This document shows, piece by piece, positions 8,126 through 16,114 of a stretch of DNA of 64,000 nt. The notes below the pieces were generated by a model. That model was not told the origin of the DNA. It was given only the letters and a program-made list of their open reading frames with translations, and made no database searches. Both the position numbers and the translations under genes were made by a program. The stretch's first letter is position 1. Every line of letters starts with the position of its first letter. Source of the stretch: an uncultured Mollicutes bacterium (GTDB lineage: Bacteria; Bacillota_I; Bacilli_A; ML615J-28; CAG-313); the NCBI GenBank assembly GCA_900539265.1, contig UQBM01000003.1, positions 1 to 64,000 of the forward strand, given 5' to 3'.

Positions 8126-9985
8126 TTATGGTAGTCTTATAGATACATCTAATTCCTCTAATCTGTTATTCCAAGATGAAAGACCTTCATTATAACATTC
8201 TTCAATTAAAAACATAATTATAAAATCTTCTTGTTTTCCTCTATTTCCTATTGTATATCCTGCCTTTTCCATTAATTTATATGTGATTCTTGGATGTAAT
8301 TTTAATCCTCCACATATTGCAAGTAGTTTATTTAATTCTGGTATTCTTTTTCCCTTGCGATAATTCCAAATCGTCTTTTCATCTAAGAACGCAAGTTCGC
8401 CTATTATTTTATTAGATTTATAACCTAATTCTTTAATTAAAACATTTAAACATTCTTCAAATGATCCTGTCATTTTATCTAAAATTTTACTCGCCTCCAT
8501 TATTTCCTCAAATGCAATATCTGTACATCCCGCAATCCCAATTATCCTACTATTTTGAATTGATTCCATATTTAATTCTAATTTTGTATGATGTTGGTTA
8601 CTAATATTTTTACAAATATAGTAAGATGAATAAGATATATTGTTTAAATTACTTTTAAAAGTCCCGATTATATTGAAAGCTAAGCAACATTCATCAACAT
8701 GTTCTCTTGCATAATCTGTTAAGATTATCTTACCATTTTTTGATATTTGCACATATTCTTTTTGATTAATCGCAAAAAAGCCATCTGCATATATAATTTT
8801 TCTTTCTTTGATTAAAGAATCTAACCGTTTATTAATAATTCTAAAATGAATGGCTTCCTTAAAACTAATCATATAGGTTAAAGACTCATCTTCATCTTGA
8901 TAATTAAAATAGTATGCTGGCTTATATTCTTTATCAATATAGCAATTGATACCTATTATATTTTTAAAACCCAATTGGAGTAATCTAATTTTTACAGCCT
9001 TTTTAGTAACTTTAAAAAAATTGGCTAGATCAATAATTACTTTTTCATATATTTGAGAATTTTTTAAGGCTCCATCTTGATTTTTAATTTTTTCAATTGT
9101 TGATAAAAATTTTTCAATTGTAACCCTCTTAGGCATTAAAATTCTTGGTGTTAAAGCACTAGCTTGCCATTCTAACCATTCTATTTCATTAGATATACAA
9201 AATGACTTTAAATCTATATTTTCTTTTTTAAATGTTATTGATTTATTTTCTTCATTTAATAGATATTGTAATTCAAAAAAATTTTTATGATATTCCCAGT
9301 GGACACATTCATGTATAATTGTATTATTCTGACTTTCTATTAACTTCATAAATTCTGTTTTATTATTAATTACCATAGTTCCACTTGAAATAATTCTTTT
9401 TTCTTTATTACCAACGATTTCTTCGGATTCAACAAAATAAGTTTTGCCAAAAACATCTTCATTTAATGGTTCATATATTATTTTTAAATTCATTTTATTA
9501 GCAATTTCTAAAACAGGCAATGCCATTGGTTTTTCTAAAGCCTTGGGATAATATTTTTCTAAAAATTTTGTTGCATGATAGTCAAGAGAAGAAACAGAAA
9601 AATAAGGAATCAAATTTTTTGACAAATTTTTTTCTTCTTTATATTGTTTTTTTGAATATTCTTCACATCTTAGTAATTCTAAATCTTTTAATCCATTATT
9701 GAGTACTGCCTTATATGATAATCCTAACCAATATTTAACAATAACTTTATTCATTTTTTTATCAATTACTTCTATTAATACTTTTATTGAAACATAAAAT
9801 TTAATTTGATTAAATTTTTCTCCTTTTTCAAAAGTAATTTTCATTACTTTAAATTCTTTTAAATTCCAATTGCTATAATTAATATTGGTTTTATTTTCAT
9901 TTATGTATTTGGTTATAATTTTTATTAATTGTGAAGAATAGTTTTTTTCAAAATATTCTTTAAAATCCCTATATTTAGTATTCAC
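8126..9985 (-). CDS. ImmA/IrrE-type zinc metallopeptidase with C-terminal HTH-like domain
   Basis: A 619-aa protein starting at GTG behind a GGAGG site. The middle part holds the zinc protease signature HECVH (about residue 227) with a following helix, as in ImmA/IrrE regulatory metalloproteases that cut repressors of mobile elements. A second segment around residues 420-470 contains a cysteine pair (ECC). Residues of about 535-590 (YKSNKIIGELAFLDEKTIWN, then YRKGKRIPELNKLLAICGGL) read like a lambda-repressor-type helix-turn-helix. No signal peptide or membrane segment. It has its own promoter region and terminator but lies directly upstream of the phage-like cassette in the same direction, so a role as its switch is inferred. 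The N-terminal 140 residues are not recognised. Confidence 0.7.
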   Translation of the reverse strand: MNTKYRDFKEYFEKNYSSQLIKIITKYINENKTNINYSNWNLKEFKVMKITFEKGEKFNQIKFYVSIKVLIEVIDKKMNKVIVKYWLGLSYKAVLNNGLKDLELLRCEEYSKKQYKEEKNLSKNLIPYFSVSSLDYHATKFLEKYYPKALEKPMALPVLEIANKMNLKIIYEPLNEDVFGKTYFVESEEIVGNKEKRIISSGTMVINNKTEFMKLIESQNNTIIHECVHWEYHKNFFELQYLLNEENKSITFKKENIDLKSFCISNEIEWLEWQASALTPRILMPKRVTIEKFLSTIEKIKNQDGALKNSQIYEKVIIDLANFFKVTKKAVKIRLLQLGFKNIIGINCYIDKEYKPAYYFNYQDEDESLTYMISFKEAIHFRIINKRLDSLIKERKIIYADGFFAINQKEYVQISKNGKIILTDYAREHVDECCLAFNIIGTFKSNLNNISYSSYYICKNISNQHHTKLELNMESIQNSRIIGIAGCTDIAFEEIMEASKILDKMTGSFEECLNVLIKELGYKSNKIIGELAFLDEKTIWNYRKGKRIPELNKLLAICGGLKLHPRITYKLMEKAGYTIGNRGKQEDFIIMFLIEECYNEGLSSWNNRLEELDVSIRLP

Positions 9986-10074
9986 AATGCCCCGCCTCCA
10001 TATAATCTTTCAACATATTATATCAAATTATGACATTTTTTTCCAATTATTTTATAAATATATTTTTTTAATAT

Positions 10075-10113
10075 AAAAAAGGGCTATCTAAAAATTAAAT
10101 TTTAGCCCTTTTT
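10075..10113. terminator. Bidirectional-type terminator
   Basis: Arms AAAAAGGGCT and AGCCCTTTTT with a loop of about 18 nt, just beyond the stop of the 10125-11861 gene, with a T-run on either strand. Confidence 0.8.
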
Positions 10114-10124
10114 ATGTTTAAATT

Positions 10125-11861
10125 TTATTCATTAATTTTTTCTAATAATAATACTAAATTATAACCCAAATTTTCTTTATAAGTAATATTAATTTTATCA
10201 CCAACTTGTAAAAATCTAGCATCCAAACTTAAATTAACATCTACTTCAAAGTAAACATTTTGATGTTCTTTAACCATAAATTGAATCTTATTCCCCAAAT
10301 CTCTAATTCTACTTACGATAACAGTTTCCTTTTTTTCATTACCTGAAGAAATATTACCTCGACTCACAAGTAACAATTCATATTCTTGTTTAGCAGTCTC
10401 TAGCGTATCTCCCATTGCTACTAATGTTCCATCTTCAACATTAATCAAAACTATCTTTTGAGATAAGACATCATTTTTCAAAACTACAAAATAAGTTGGA
10501 ACTTTATGATATGTAATTAATATCGGCCAAGTTGAATCCAAATTTTGTGCTTTTACCCTTTCATCATTTTGGGCAATTTCTCTAGCTCGCATTTCAGTAA
10601 TACCAGGATTGCTATAGCGAATACTTTCTTTTGTCTTTAAATTAATAGTAATAAAACCAATTGAGGTTTGATCATTGGAATTAGGTGATGTAATACAAGA
10701 TACATAATAAGTATTACCATCTTTAATAAAATAATTATATCCATCACTTAATTGAAAAACCTCTTTTTTAGCAAATAAAGTATTCCAAAAACCATTTTTA
10801 TATGTTAAAGCATTATCTGCTTGCTTTGCAACAACCGCTTCATCAACCGCTCTTTGAAGCCAATCTGGTTTAAGATCATCATTTAAAGCATAATGTTTCA
10901 TTTCTCCACTACGAGGATTTACTACCAGTACACCATTTGGCGTTTCACCAAAAAATACGCCAATTTCTTTTTTTATAGTAGGTACTACCCAATAAGGATT
11001 CCCATCATTATCAATCTCAAAGTATTTATCATTATACATTAAAGTTGGGTAATTAGTTCTAATATGGCGATCTAAATCCTTACCAAAAATAGCTGATGGC
11101 ATATACTTCAAACCTTCTCCATCTGGATATTCAACAAGTTTTGCTTCTTGAGTAATAACATTTACTTCAATATATCCAATTGTCCCTTTACCTCCACGCG
11201 ATAAGGCCACAAAAGGTGTTGCATATTCAAGAGGAGTAACTCTAATTAATTCCGTTTTACCATTACGATTTACACTAATTAAAGTAAAATTATCATAATC
11301 AATTGAATACTGAGATCCATATTCATCAAGACGCGCCTCTGCTAGACGAAAAGCCAAATCTTTATCAATTCTAGGTAATAGTACTTCTCCTGAATCATAA
11401 TCAAAAATCGTATTTAAATCCTCACTATTTCCTTGTTTTATTTCTAATTGAGTCGCATATGCCTTGGCATTAAAAATTTTAAGGCCAGTTAAATTAAACA
11501 AGATAATTATTCCAAGAAAAATACAAATAGTAAGAAATATACCTTTAGTTATTAAATTATTTGTTTGATATTTATCAGTTATATCCATAGAAACTTTTTC
11601 AAATTTAGCAGTTCTTCTATTAAAACGATAGGTTATATATTTCGTATTTTTATCATTCTTTTGATATTTCTTTTTAATTAAAGTATAAATAATTGCTACA
11701 GGAAATGCCAATACAACCATTAAATAAAAATAAAAGCCAATATCTCTAAAATTGAAAAAAGGTAACCCAAAATACCACAATAAAAATAAAGTTAACAAAT
11801 AAATGATATAAATTATAATATATTTTTTAGATAATAATTCACATTTTTTCTTTTCTTCCAT
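10125..11861 (-). CDS. Membrane-anchored protein of unknown function, PepSY-like
   Basis: A 578-aa protein with hydrophobic segments at about residues 14-36, 41-62 and 106-127, followed by a long domain of about 450 residues likely facing outward. The latter has repeating beta units (LAFRLAEARLDEYGS, GYIEVNVITQEAKLVEYPDG, GVLVVNPRSGEMKHYALND, GFITINLKTKESIRYSNPG) that recall tandem PepSY-like modules, which inhibit or guard proteases and envelope enzymes. The C-terminal 70 residues (ETVIVSRIRDL to KINITY) form a small OB-like beta region. No catalytic motif is seen. RBS GGAGA precedes the ATG. It is followed upstream by the HEPN-like and SIS genes with 9-10-base gaps, so the three probably form an operon. 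Confidence 0.6.
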   Translation of the reverse strand: MEEKKKCELLSKKYIIIYIIYLLTLFLLWYFGLPFFNFRDIGFYFYLMVVLAFPVAIIYTLIKKKYQKNDKNTKYITYRFNRRTAKFEKVSMDITDKYQTNNLITKGIFLTICIFLGIIILFNLTGLKIFNAKAYATQLEIKQGNSEDLNTIFDYDSGEVLLPRIDKDLAFRLAEARLDEYGSQYSIDYDNFTLISVNRNGKTELIRVTPLEYATPFVALSRGGKGTIGYIEVNVITQEAKLVEYPDGEGLKYMPSAIFGKDLDRHIRTNYPTLMYNDKYFEIDNDGNPYWVVPTIKKEIGVFFGETPNGVLVVNPRSGEMKHYALNDDLKPDWLQRAVDEAVVAKQADNALTYKNGFWNTLFAKKEVFQLSDGYNYFIKDGNTYYVSCITSPNSNDQTSIGFITINLKTKESIRYSNPGITEMRAREIAQNDERVKAQNLDSTWPILITYHKVPTYFVVLKNDVLSQKIVLINVEDGTLVAMGDTLETAKQEYELLLVSRGNISSGNEKKETVIVSRIRDLGNKIQFMVKEHQNVYFEVDVNLSLDARFLQVGDKINITYKENLGYNLVLLLEKINE

Positions 11862-11870
11862 TCTTTTCTC

Positions 11871-12323
11871 CTATTTATAAATAACATTTTTTAAATCTAT
11901 TCTCATCTCACTAATAACATTATTTAAATACTTTTGAAAAGCCTTAGCTTCTTCTAAAAATTTTGTAAGATATTTTATTTTAATTTCTTCACTACATTTA
12001 TTCATTTCATTATATTTAAAATATCTATGAACAAGTTGATTTCTTTTTGATAGTAAACTTTCTAAATAATCCATATCATCACTTGGCAAAACATCATATT
12101 TTCTAACAATTCCCATTAATTGACCAAAAGTCATATTTTCCATTTCTTCTGCTAATTTTTTAGTCTCTTCATCTATTTTTTGAAAATAAAGTGGAGATAC
12201 CTTTTTATATTTTTCAAACACATTTAAAATTTTTGCAATTTTTGTTCCTTCAATTAAATAATGTTCAATATTTTGTACACTTTCAATTATTTTCCCTACT
12301 AAATAATATGTATCATTTTCCAT
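11871..12323 (-). CDS. HEPN-like all-helical protein
   Basis: A 150-aa, almost purely helical cytosolic protein. Near residue 93 it has KRNQLVHRYF, which fits the R-x4-H motif of HEPN-type RNases and nucleotide-linked toxins. The preceding helices (LVGKIIESVQNIEHYL, EEMENMTFGQLMGIVRKY) fit the usual four-helix core. HEPN proteins often pair with a nucleotidyltransferase antitoxin, but none is next to it; the neighbours are a membrane protein and a SIS-domain protein. It may therefore be a solitary HEPN protein or an unrelated helical family. RBS AAGGA upstream of the ATG. Confidence 0.5.
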   Translation of the reverse strand: MENDTYYLVGKIIESVQNIEHYLIEGTKIAKILNVFEKYKKVSPLYFQKIDEETKKLAEEMENMTFGQLMGIVRKYDVLPSDDMDYLESLLSKRNQLVHRYFKYNEMNKCSEEIKIKYLTKFLEEAKAFQKYLNNVISEMRIDLKNVIYK

Positions 12324-12333
12324 AATTTTTTCC

Positions 12334-13059
12334 TTAATATAAATTTCTAATTCTATTTATATATTTTTTATATAATGCTTTATTGTGCTCATCACCACCT
12401 ACCGTATTAGCACTTTGATAGATAGGTGCAATTATATGATTTTCATCATATAATCTAATTACTTCTAAAACTAAACTTTGAGCAATAAAACTTCCTACAA
12501 TACTAGATACTGAACCAATTTTTGTATCTTGATATTCAAAAACACCATCTCCATATGGTATATGATTATCTATAACTACATCGGCTAACTCATATAATTT
12601 TTTACCATTTATTGTTCTTGATTTACTTTTTTTAGATATATCAACACTTGTAATTACAATAAGCGGATGATGATTTGCTTTAACAATTTCCGCCATTTCA
12701 ACTGGAACTGCATTAATACCCGAATTAGAAACAATAATAAATGGTTCTTGTTTTTTTTTATTAGTAGAATCAAAAATTATTTTTGCAAGACCTGTCATTC
12801 TTTCTAATTTAGTACTCCTAATTGCACCCTCATGTTGCATTAAAAAAGGTTCTAAAATAGGATTAATGCCAACTAAACCACCAGAACGATAAAATAACTC
12901 TTCACAAAACATATGGGAATGTCCAGTTGCAAAAACATGTACTAAATTGTCTTTTACTAATGCATCATACATTATTTTTGATGCAAGTACAATATTGTTT
13001 TTTTCATCAATACTAACCTTTGTTAAAATTTTATTTACTTCTTGTAAAAAACTATCCAT
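12334..13059 (-). CDS. SIS-domain phosphosugar-binding protein (UPF0309-like)
   Basis: A 241-aa cytosolic protein with a SIS fold typical of phosphosugar isomerases. Visible elements: the N-terminal helix, VFATGHSHMFCEELFYRSGG (about residues 37-56), the serine loop FIIVSNSGINAVPVEMAE (about 100-117) and ITSVDISKKSKSR. This layout fits the UPF0309 group of proteins related to GmhA and MurQ. The exact sugar substrate cannot be read from the sequence. Its start at ATG 13059 faces a TTGAAA-17-TAAAAT promoter. It heads a probable operon with the HEPN-like and PepSY-like genes. Confidence 0.75.
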   Translation of the reverse strand: MDSFLQEVNKILTKVSIDEKNNIVLASKIMYDALVKDNLVHVFATGHSHMFCEELFYRSGGLVGINPILEPFLMQHEGAIRSTKLERMTGLAKIIFDSTNKKKQEPFIIVSNSGINAVPVEMAEIVKANHHPLIVITSVDISKKSKSRTINGKKLYELADVVIDNHIPYGDGVFEYQDTKIGSVSSIVGSFIAQSLVLEVIRLYDENHIIAPIYQSANTVGGDEHNKALYKKYINRIRNLY

Positions 13060-13074
13060 AATATCACCAAATAT

Positions 13075-13103
13075 ATTTTATCATAATAATACTTTTTTTT
13101 CAA
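13075..13103 (-). promoter_or_regulatory. Promoter of the SIS-domain operon
   Basis: Minus-strand TTGAAA (13098-13103) and TAAAAT (13075-13080) separated by 17 bp, about 15 bases before the ATG. Confidence 0.55.
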
Positions 13104-13151
13104 ATAAAGATAGTAAAATTTGATTATATAATAAAAATATTGTAATTTATT

Positions 13152-13179
13152 TGCAAATAAAAAGTTTTTTATTATAATG
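13152..13179 (+). promoter_or_regulatory. Promoter of the uracil permease gene
   Basis: TTGCAA (13152-13157) and TATAAT (13174-13179) with a 16-bp spacer. Transcription from here would make a leader of about 130 nt before the ATG at 13318. Confidence 0.6.
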
Positions 13180-13185
13180 CTTGAC

Positions 13186-13290
13186 TAGTAAAAGGTTTAA
13201 AAATTCCTCAAATTATGAAGGATATTTATTTTTAATTAATTTTACTTTGTGAGAAGGAGGGTATTGATATAAGTCTTTACCTTCTTTTTT
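13186..13290 (+). promoter_or_regulatory. Uracil permease leader with attenuator
   Basis: The leader ends in an intrinsic terminator: arms 13251-13263 and 13278-13290 (GAGGGTA pairing with TACCTTC, extended by A-U pairs) followed by six T residues, all upstream of the GGAGG site at 13306. An upstream segment around 13204-13210 (TTCCTCA) can pair with the 5' arm and could act as antiterminator. The 5' part can also fold through AGTAAAA/TTTTACT. It matches neither a purine riboswitch nor a PyrR binding loop that I can recognise, so the effector is unknown. Confidence 0.6.
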
Positions 13291-13317
13291 ATATAATAAT
13301 ATAATGGAGGAAAAATA

Positions 13318-14691
13318 ATGTCAGAAAACAAAAATTTAATTCTTGATGCAAATGATCGCCCAGAAATTGGCAAATGGTTTGCATTAAGTTTCCAACACGT
13401 CTTTGCAATGTTTAGTGCAACGGTATTAGTACCTTTATTAACTGGTTTGCCAATATCAACTGCCCTATTTGCCTCAGGAATTGGAACACTAATTTACATC
13501 TTATGTACTAAATCAAAAGTACCAATCTATCTCGGATCTAGTTTTGCTTATATTTCTTATATTCAAACTGCTAAACTAGCATCAGGAGACAATTTTGGTT
13601 CGGCTTTAACGGGGCTAGTTATTGTTGGTCTTGTTTATGTTGTTGTTGCTTTAATTATTAAAATTGTTGGAGTTAACTGGTTAAATAAATTATTACCTCC
13701 TGTTGTTATTGGTCCTACCATTATTGTCATTGGCTTAGGACTTGCCGCAAACGCTGTAAAAAATGCTGGATTCTATTTTGCCCCAACAACGTGTGAGATC
13801 TGTGGTAAAACCCCAAATGTTTTATATGATTGGCGAATGATTGTCGTATCTGTCATAACAATGTTTGTTATTGCTTTTATTTCAATTAAAGCTAAAGGAT
13901 TTCTAAAAGTTATTCCTTTTCTAGTTGGTATTGTAATCGGATATGTACTATCTATTTTAATTAGTTTTATTCCTAATAATGATTGTGGACAACTAATTGA
14001 TTGGCAACCACTAAAAGAAGTTATAACTCATCCTGCAAATTGGTTTAGACTACCAGAATTCAAATTTCTTGGTTGGAAAAATGCTGATTTAGGTGCAGGA
14101 ATATCAATGGTTAAAATTGATTTTTCAGCCGCAATTTCAGTTATTCCTCTTGCTTTTGTAACAATTTGTGAACATATTGGTGATCACAAAGTTTTAGGTA
14201 GTATTACACAAAAGGACTATTTAACCAACCCTGGACTTCATCGTACTCTTCTTGGTGATGGAATTGCTACGGCAGTTGCAGGTTTCATTGGCGGTCCTGC
14301 TAATACTTCCTATGGCGAAAATACATCTGTTGTAGGAATGACAAAAATTGGTTCTGTTTGGGTAACTGGTGGAGCCGCTGTAATTGCAATTTTATTATCA
14401 TTTTGTAATATAATTACAACCTTGATTGCATCAATTCCTGCTGCAGTAATGGGAGGAGTTTGCCTAATTCTTTATGGTTTCATTGCATCAAATGGTCTAA
14501 AAACTCTTATTGATGCTAAAGTTGATATGTCCGATACAAGAAACTTAATCATTGTTTCAGTGATGTTAGTTATTGGTCTTGGTGCTGGCACTTTAAAGAT
14601 AACAAATGATATTCAATTTTCAGGTATGGCACTTGCTACAATCTTTGGTATTTTATTAAATCTAACTTTGCCAAAAGAATTTAAAAAATAA
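13318..14691 (+). CDS. uraA: Uracil permease, NCS2 family
   Basis: A 457-aa integral membrane nucleobase:cation symporter with about 12-14 hydrophobic segments. UraA-type signatures are present: FQHVFAMFSATVLVPLLTG (residues 26-44), KVPIYLGSSFAYI, the substrate-site segment CEHIGDHK (about residue 283) and GGPANTSYGENTS (about 325). It imports uracil for salvage, which fits with the CTP synthase gene in the same region. Expression is probably set by the leader attenuator. Xanthine transport is the main alternative, but the residues are closer to uracil permeases. RBS GGAGG lies 8 bases before the ATG. Confidence 0.9.
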   Translation: MSENKNLILDANDRPEIGKWFALSFQHVFAMFSATVLVPLLTGLPISTALFASGIGTLIYILCTKSKVPIYLGSSFAYISYIQTAKLASGDNFGSALTGLVIVGLVYVVVALIIKIVGVNWLNKLLPPVVIGPTIIVIGLGLAANAVKNAGFYFAPTTCEICGKTPNVLYDWRMIVVSVITMFVIAFISIKAKGFLKVIPFLVGIVIGYVLSILISFIPNNDCGQLIDWQPLKEVITHPANWFRLPEFKFLGWKNADLGAGISMVKIDFSAAISVIPLAFVTICEHIGDHKVLGSITQKDYLTNPGLHRTLLGDGIATAVAGFIGGPANTSYGENTSVVGMTKIGSVWVTGGAAVIAILLSFCNIITTLIASIPAAVMGGVCLILYGFIASNGLKTLIDAKVDMSDTRNLIIVSVMLVIGLGAGTLKITNDIQFSGMALATIFGILLNLTLPKEFKK

Positions 14692-14731
14692 AGACAAAAT
14701 TTAGATAAAATTGAATAAAATAATATCCATT

Positions 14732-14765
14732 TGCATTCTATCTTAAAATAGAATGCATTTTTTGT
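14732..14765 (+). terminator. Terminator after the uracil permease gene
   Basis: Arms TGCATTCTAT and ATAGAATGCA with a 6-nt loop, followed by a T-run. Confidence 0.85.
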
Positions 14766-14846
14766 AAACGATTACTAAAACATTTTACTTTCTCTAAAAA
14801 AATATTTAGGTTAGAATATTATTAATTAAGATATGAGGTATAATTT

Positions 14847-16079
14847 ATGAAAGGTTCTGTACTAATTGGACAATCTGGCGGTCCAACATCAGTTATAAAT
14901 GCTAGTTTACAAGGAATTATTGAAGAAGCCTTCAAAAATCCTTTTGTAACTAATGTTTATGGAGCCCTAAATGGTATTGATGGTATTTTACATCATCAAA
15001 TTATTGATTTTAAATTTGAAACAAAAGAGAATTTATCTTTACTTAAAACCACCCCTAGTTCCATTCTTGGCTCGGTTAGATTCAAATTGGAAGATTATCA
15101 ACTAAATGATGAAATTTATAAAAAAATAGTTTCTGTTTTTACTAAACTTGATATTAAATATTTCTTTTATATTGGTGGTAACGATTCTATGGATACTTGT
15201 TATAAAATTAGTCAATACTTTAAAAAAACTAATTTTGAATGTATGGTAATTGGAGTACCAAAAACTATTGATAATGATTTAGTTCATACTGATCATACAC
15301 CTGGATATGGCTCTAGTATTAAATATATTGCCACAACAATCGCGGAAATATATCAAGATATTGAATGTTATAAAAAAGGTAAAGTTACAATTGTTGAAAT
15401 TATGGGTCGTGATGCTGGATGGCTTACGGCAGGTGCAAAACTAGCTTCATTATCTAATAATGGTCCTGATTTAATTTATTTACCTGAAGTACCATTTGAT
15501 ATTGAAAGTTTTTTAAAAAAGGTTAAAAATATTTATGATAAAAAAGGTCATGCTTTAATTGCCATATCAGAGGGTATTAAAGATAAAGACGGAAAATATA
15601 TTTTAACATATCGTCTATTTAATAACAATGATGATTTTGGGCATCTTCAATTAGGTGGAGTGGGACAAGTAATTGCTGAAACCATAAATAGAAAATTAAA
15701 ACTTCCTATTAGAAGTATTGAATTAAATATTCCTCAGAGATGTTCATCTCATATCTCATCACTTACCGATATTGAAGAAGCCTATAATTGTGGAAAAAAA
15801 GCTCTTCAATTTGCTATTTTAAAAAATACTGGAAAAATGATTTCTATGAAACGTATTTCTAGTAACCCTTATCAAATAACTTATGAAATGGTTGATTTAG
15901 CAAGTGTTGCTAATTTTGTAAAAAAGGTTCCTCAAAATTATATAACTAGTGATGGGTGTAACATTACAAAAGATTTTATAGAATATGCTTTACCTTTGAT
16001 CCAGAAAGAACCTTCAATTATTTATACAAACGGTATGCCAACTTTTGCTAAATTGAAGAAAAAAATTATTGATTTTTAA
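14847..16079 (+). CDS. pfp: Pyrophosphate-type 6-phosphofructokinase
   Basis: A 410-aa cytosolic glycolytic enzyme that phosphorylates fructose 6-phosphate. The N-terminus has GQSGGPTSVINAS. The nucleotide-site segment reads GGNDSMDT (about residue 110), where ATP-dependent enzymes have GGDGS. The catalytic loop reads PKTIDNDL with the lysine that marks PPi-dependent enzymes. MGRDAGWLTA (about residue 187) is the substrate-binding MGR motif. Together these favour PPi over ATP as phosphoryl donor, known from many anaerobic Bacillota. The gene stands alone between two terminators, with a modest RBS (GAGG) before the ATG. Confidence 0.88.
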   Translation: MKGSVLIGQSGGPTSVINASLQGIIEEAFKNPFVTNVYGALNGIDGILHHQIIDFKFETKENLSLLKTTPSSILGSVRFKLEDYQLNDEIYKKIVSVFTKLDIKYFFYIGGNDSMDTCYKISQYFKKTNFECMVIGVPKTIDNDLVHTDHTPGYGSSIKYIATTIAEIYQDIECYKKGKVTIVEIMGRDAGWLTAGAKLASLSNNGPDLIYLPEVPFDIESFLKKVKNIYDKKGHALIAISEGIKDKDGKYILTYRLFNNNDDFGHLQLGGVGQVIAETINRKLKLPIRSIELNIPQRCSSHISSLTDIEEAYNCGKKALQFAILKNTGKMISMKRISSNPYQITYEMVDLASVANFVKKVPQNYITSDGCNITKDFIEYALPLIQKEPSIIYTNGMPTFAKLKKKIIDF

Positions 16080-16109
16080 AAGGTAGTATTTTAAATACTA
16101 CCTTTTTTA
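16079..16109. terminator. Shared terminator of pfp and pyrG
   Basis: Nearly perfect palindromic hairpin with arms AGGTAGTATT and AATACTACCT and T-runs on both strands, placed between the two convergent genes. Confidence 0.9.
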
Positions 16110-16114
16110 TTGTC

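Noticed and set aside
7525..9985. Complete prophage
   Set aside because: Only a holin, a tail-fibre-like protein and a regulator are seen; there is no integrase, terminase, capsid, portal or attachment repeat.
13186..13290. A second purine riboswitch before the uracil permease gene
   Set aside because: The conserved core TCTAC and the CCGTAAA loop seen at 17941-18009 are missing here.
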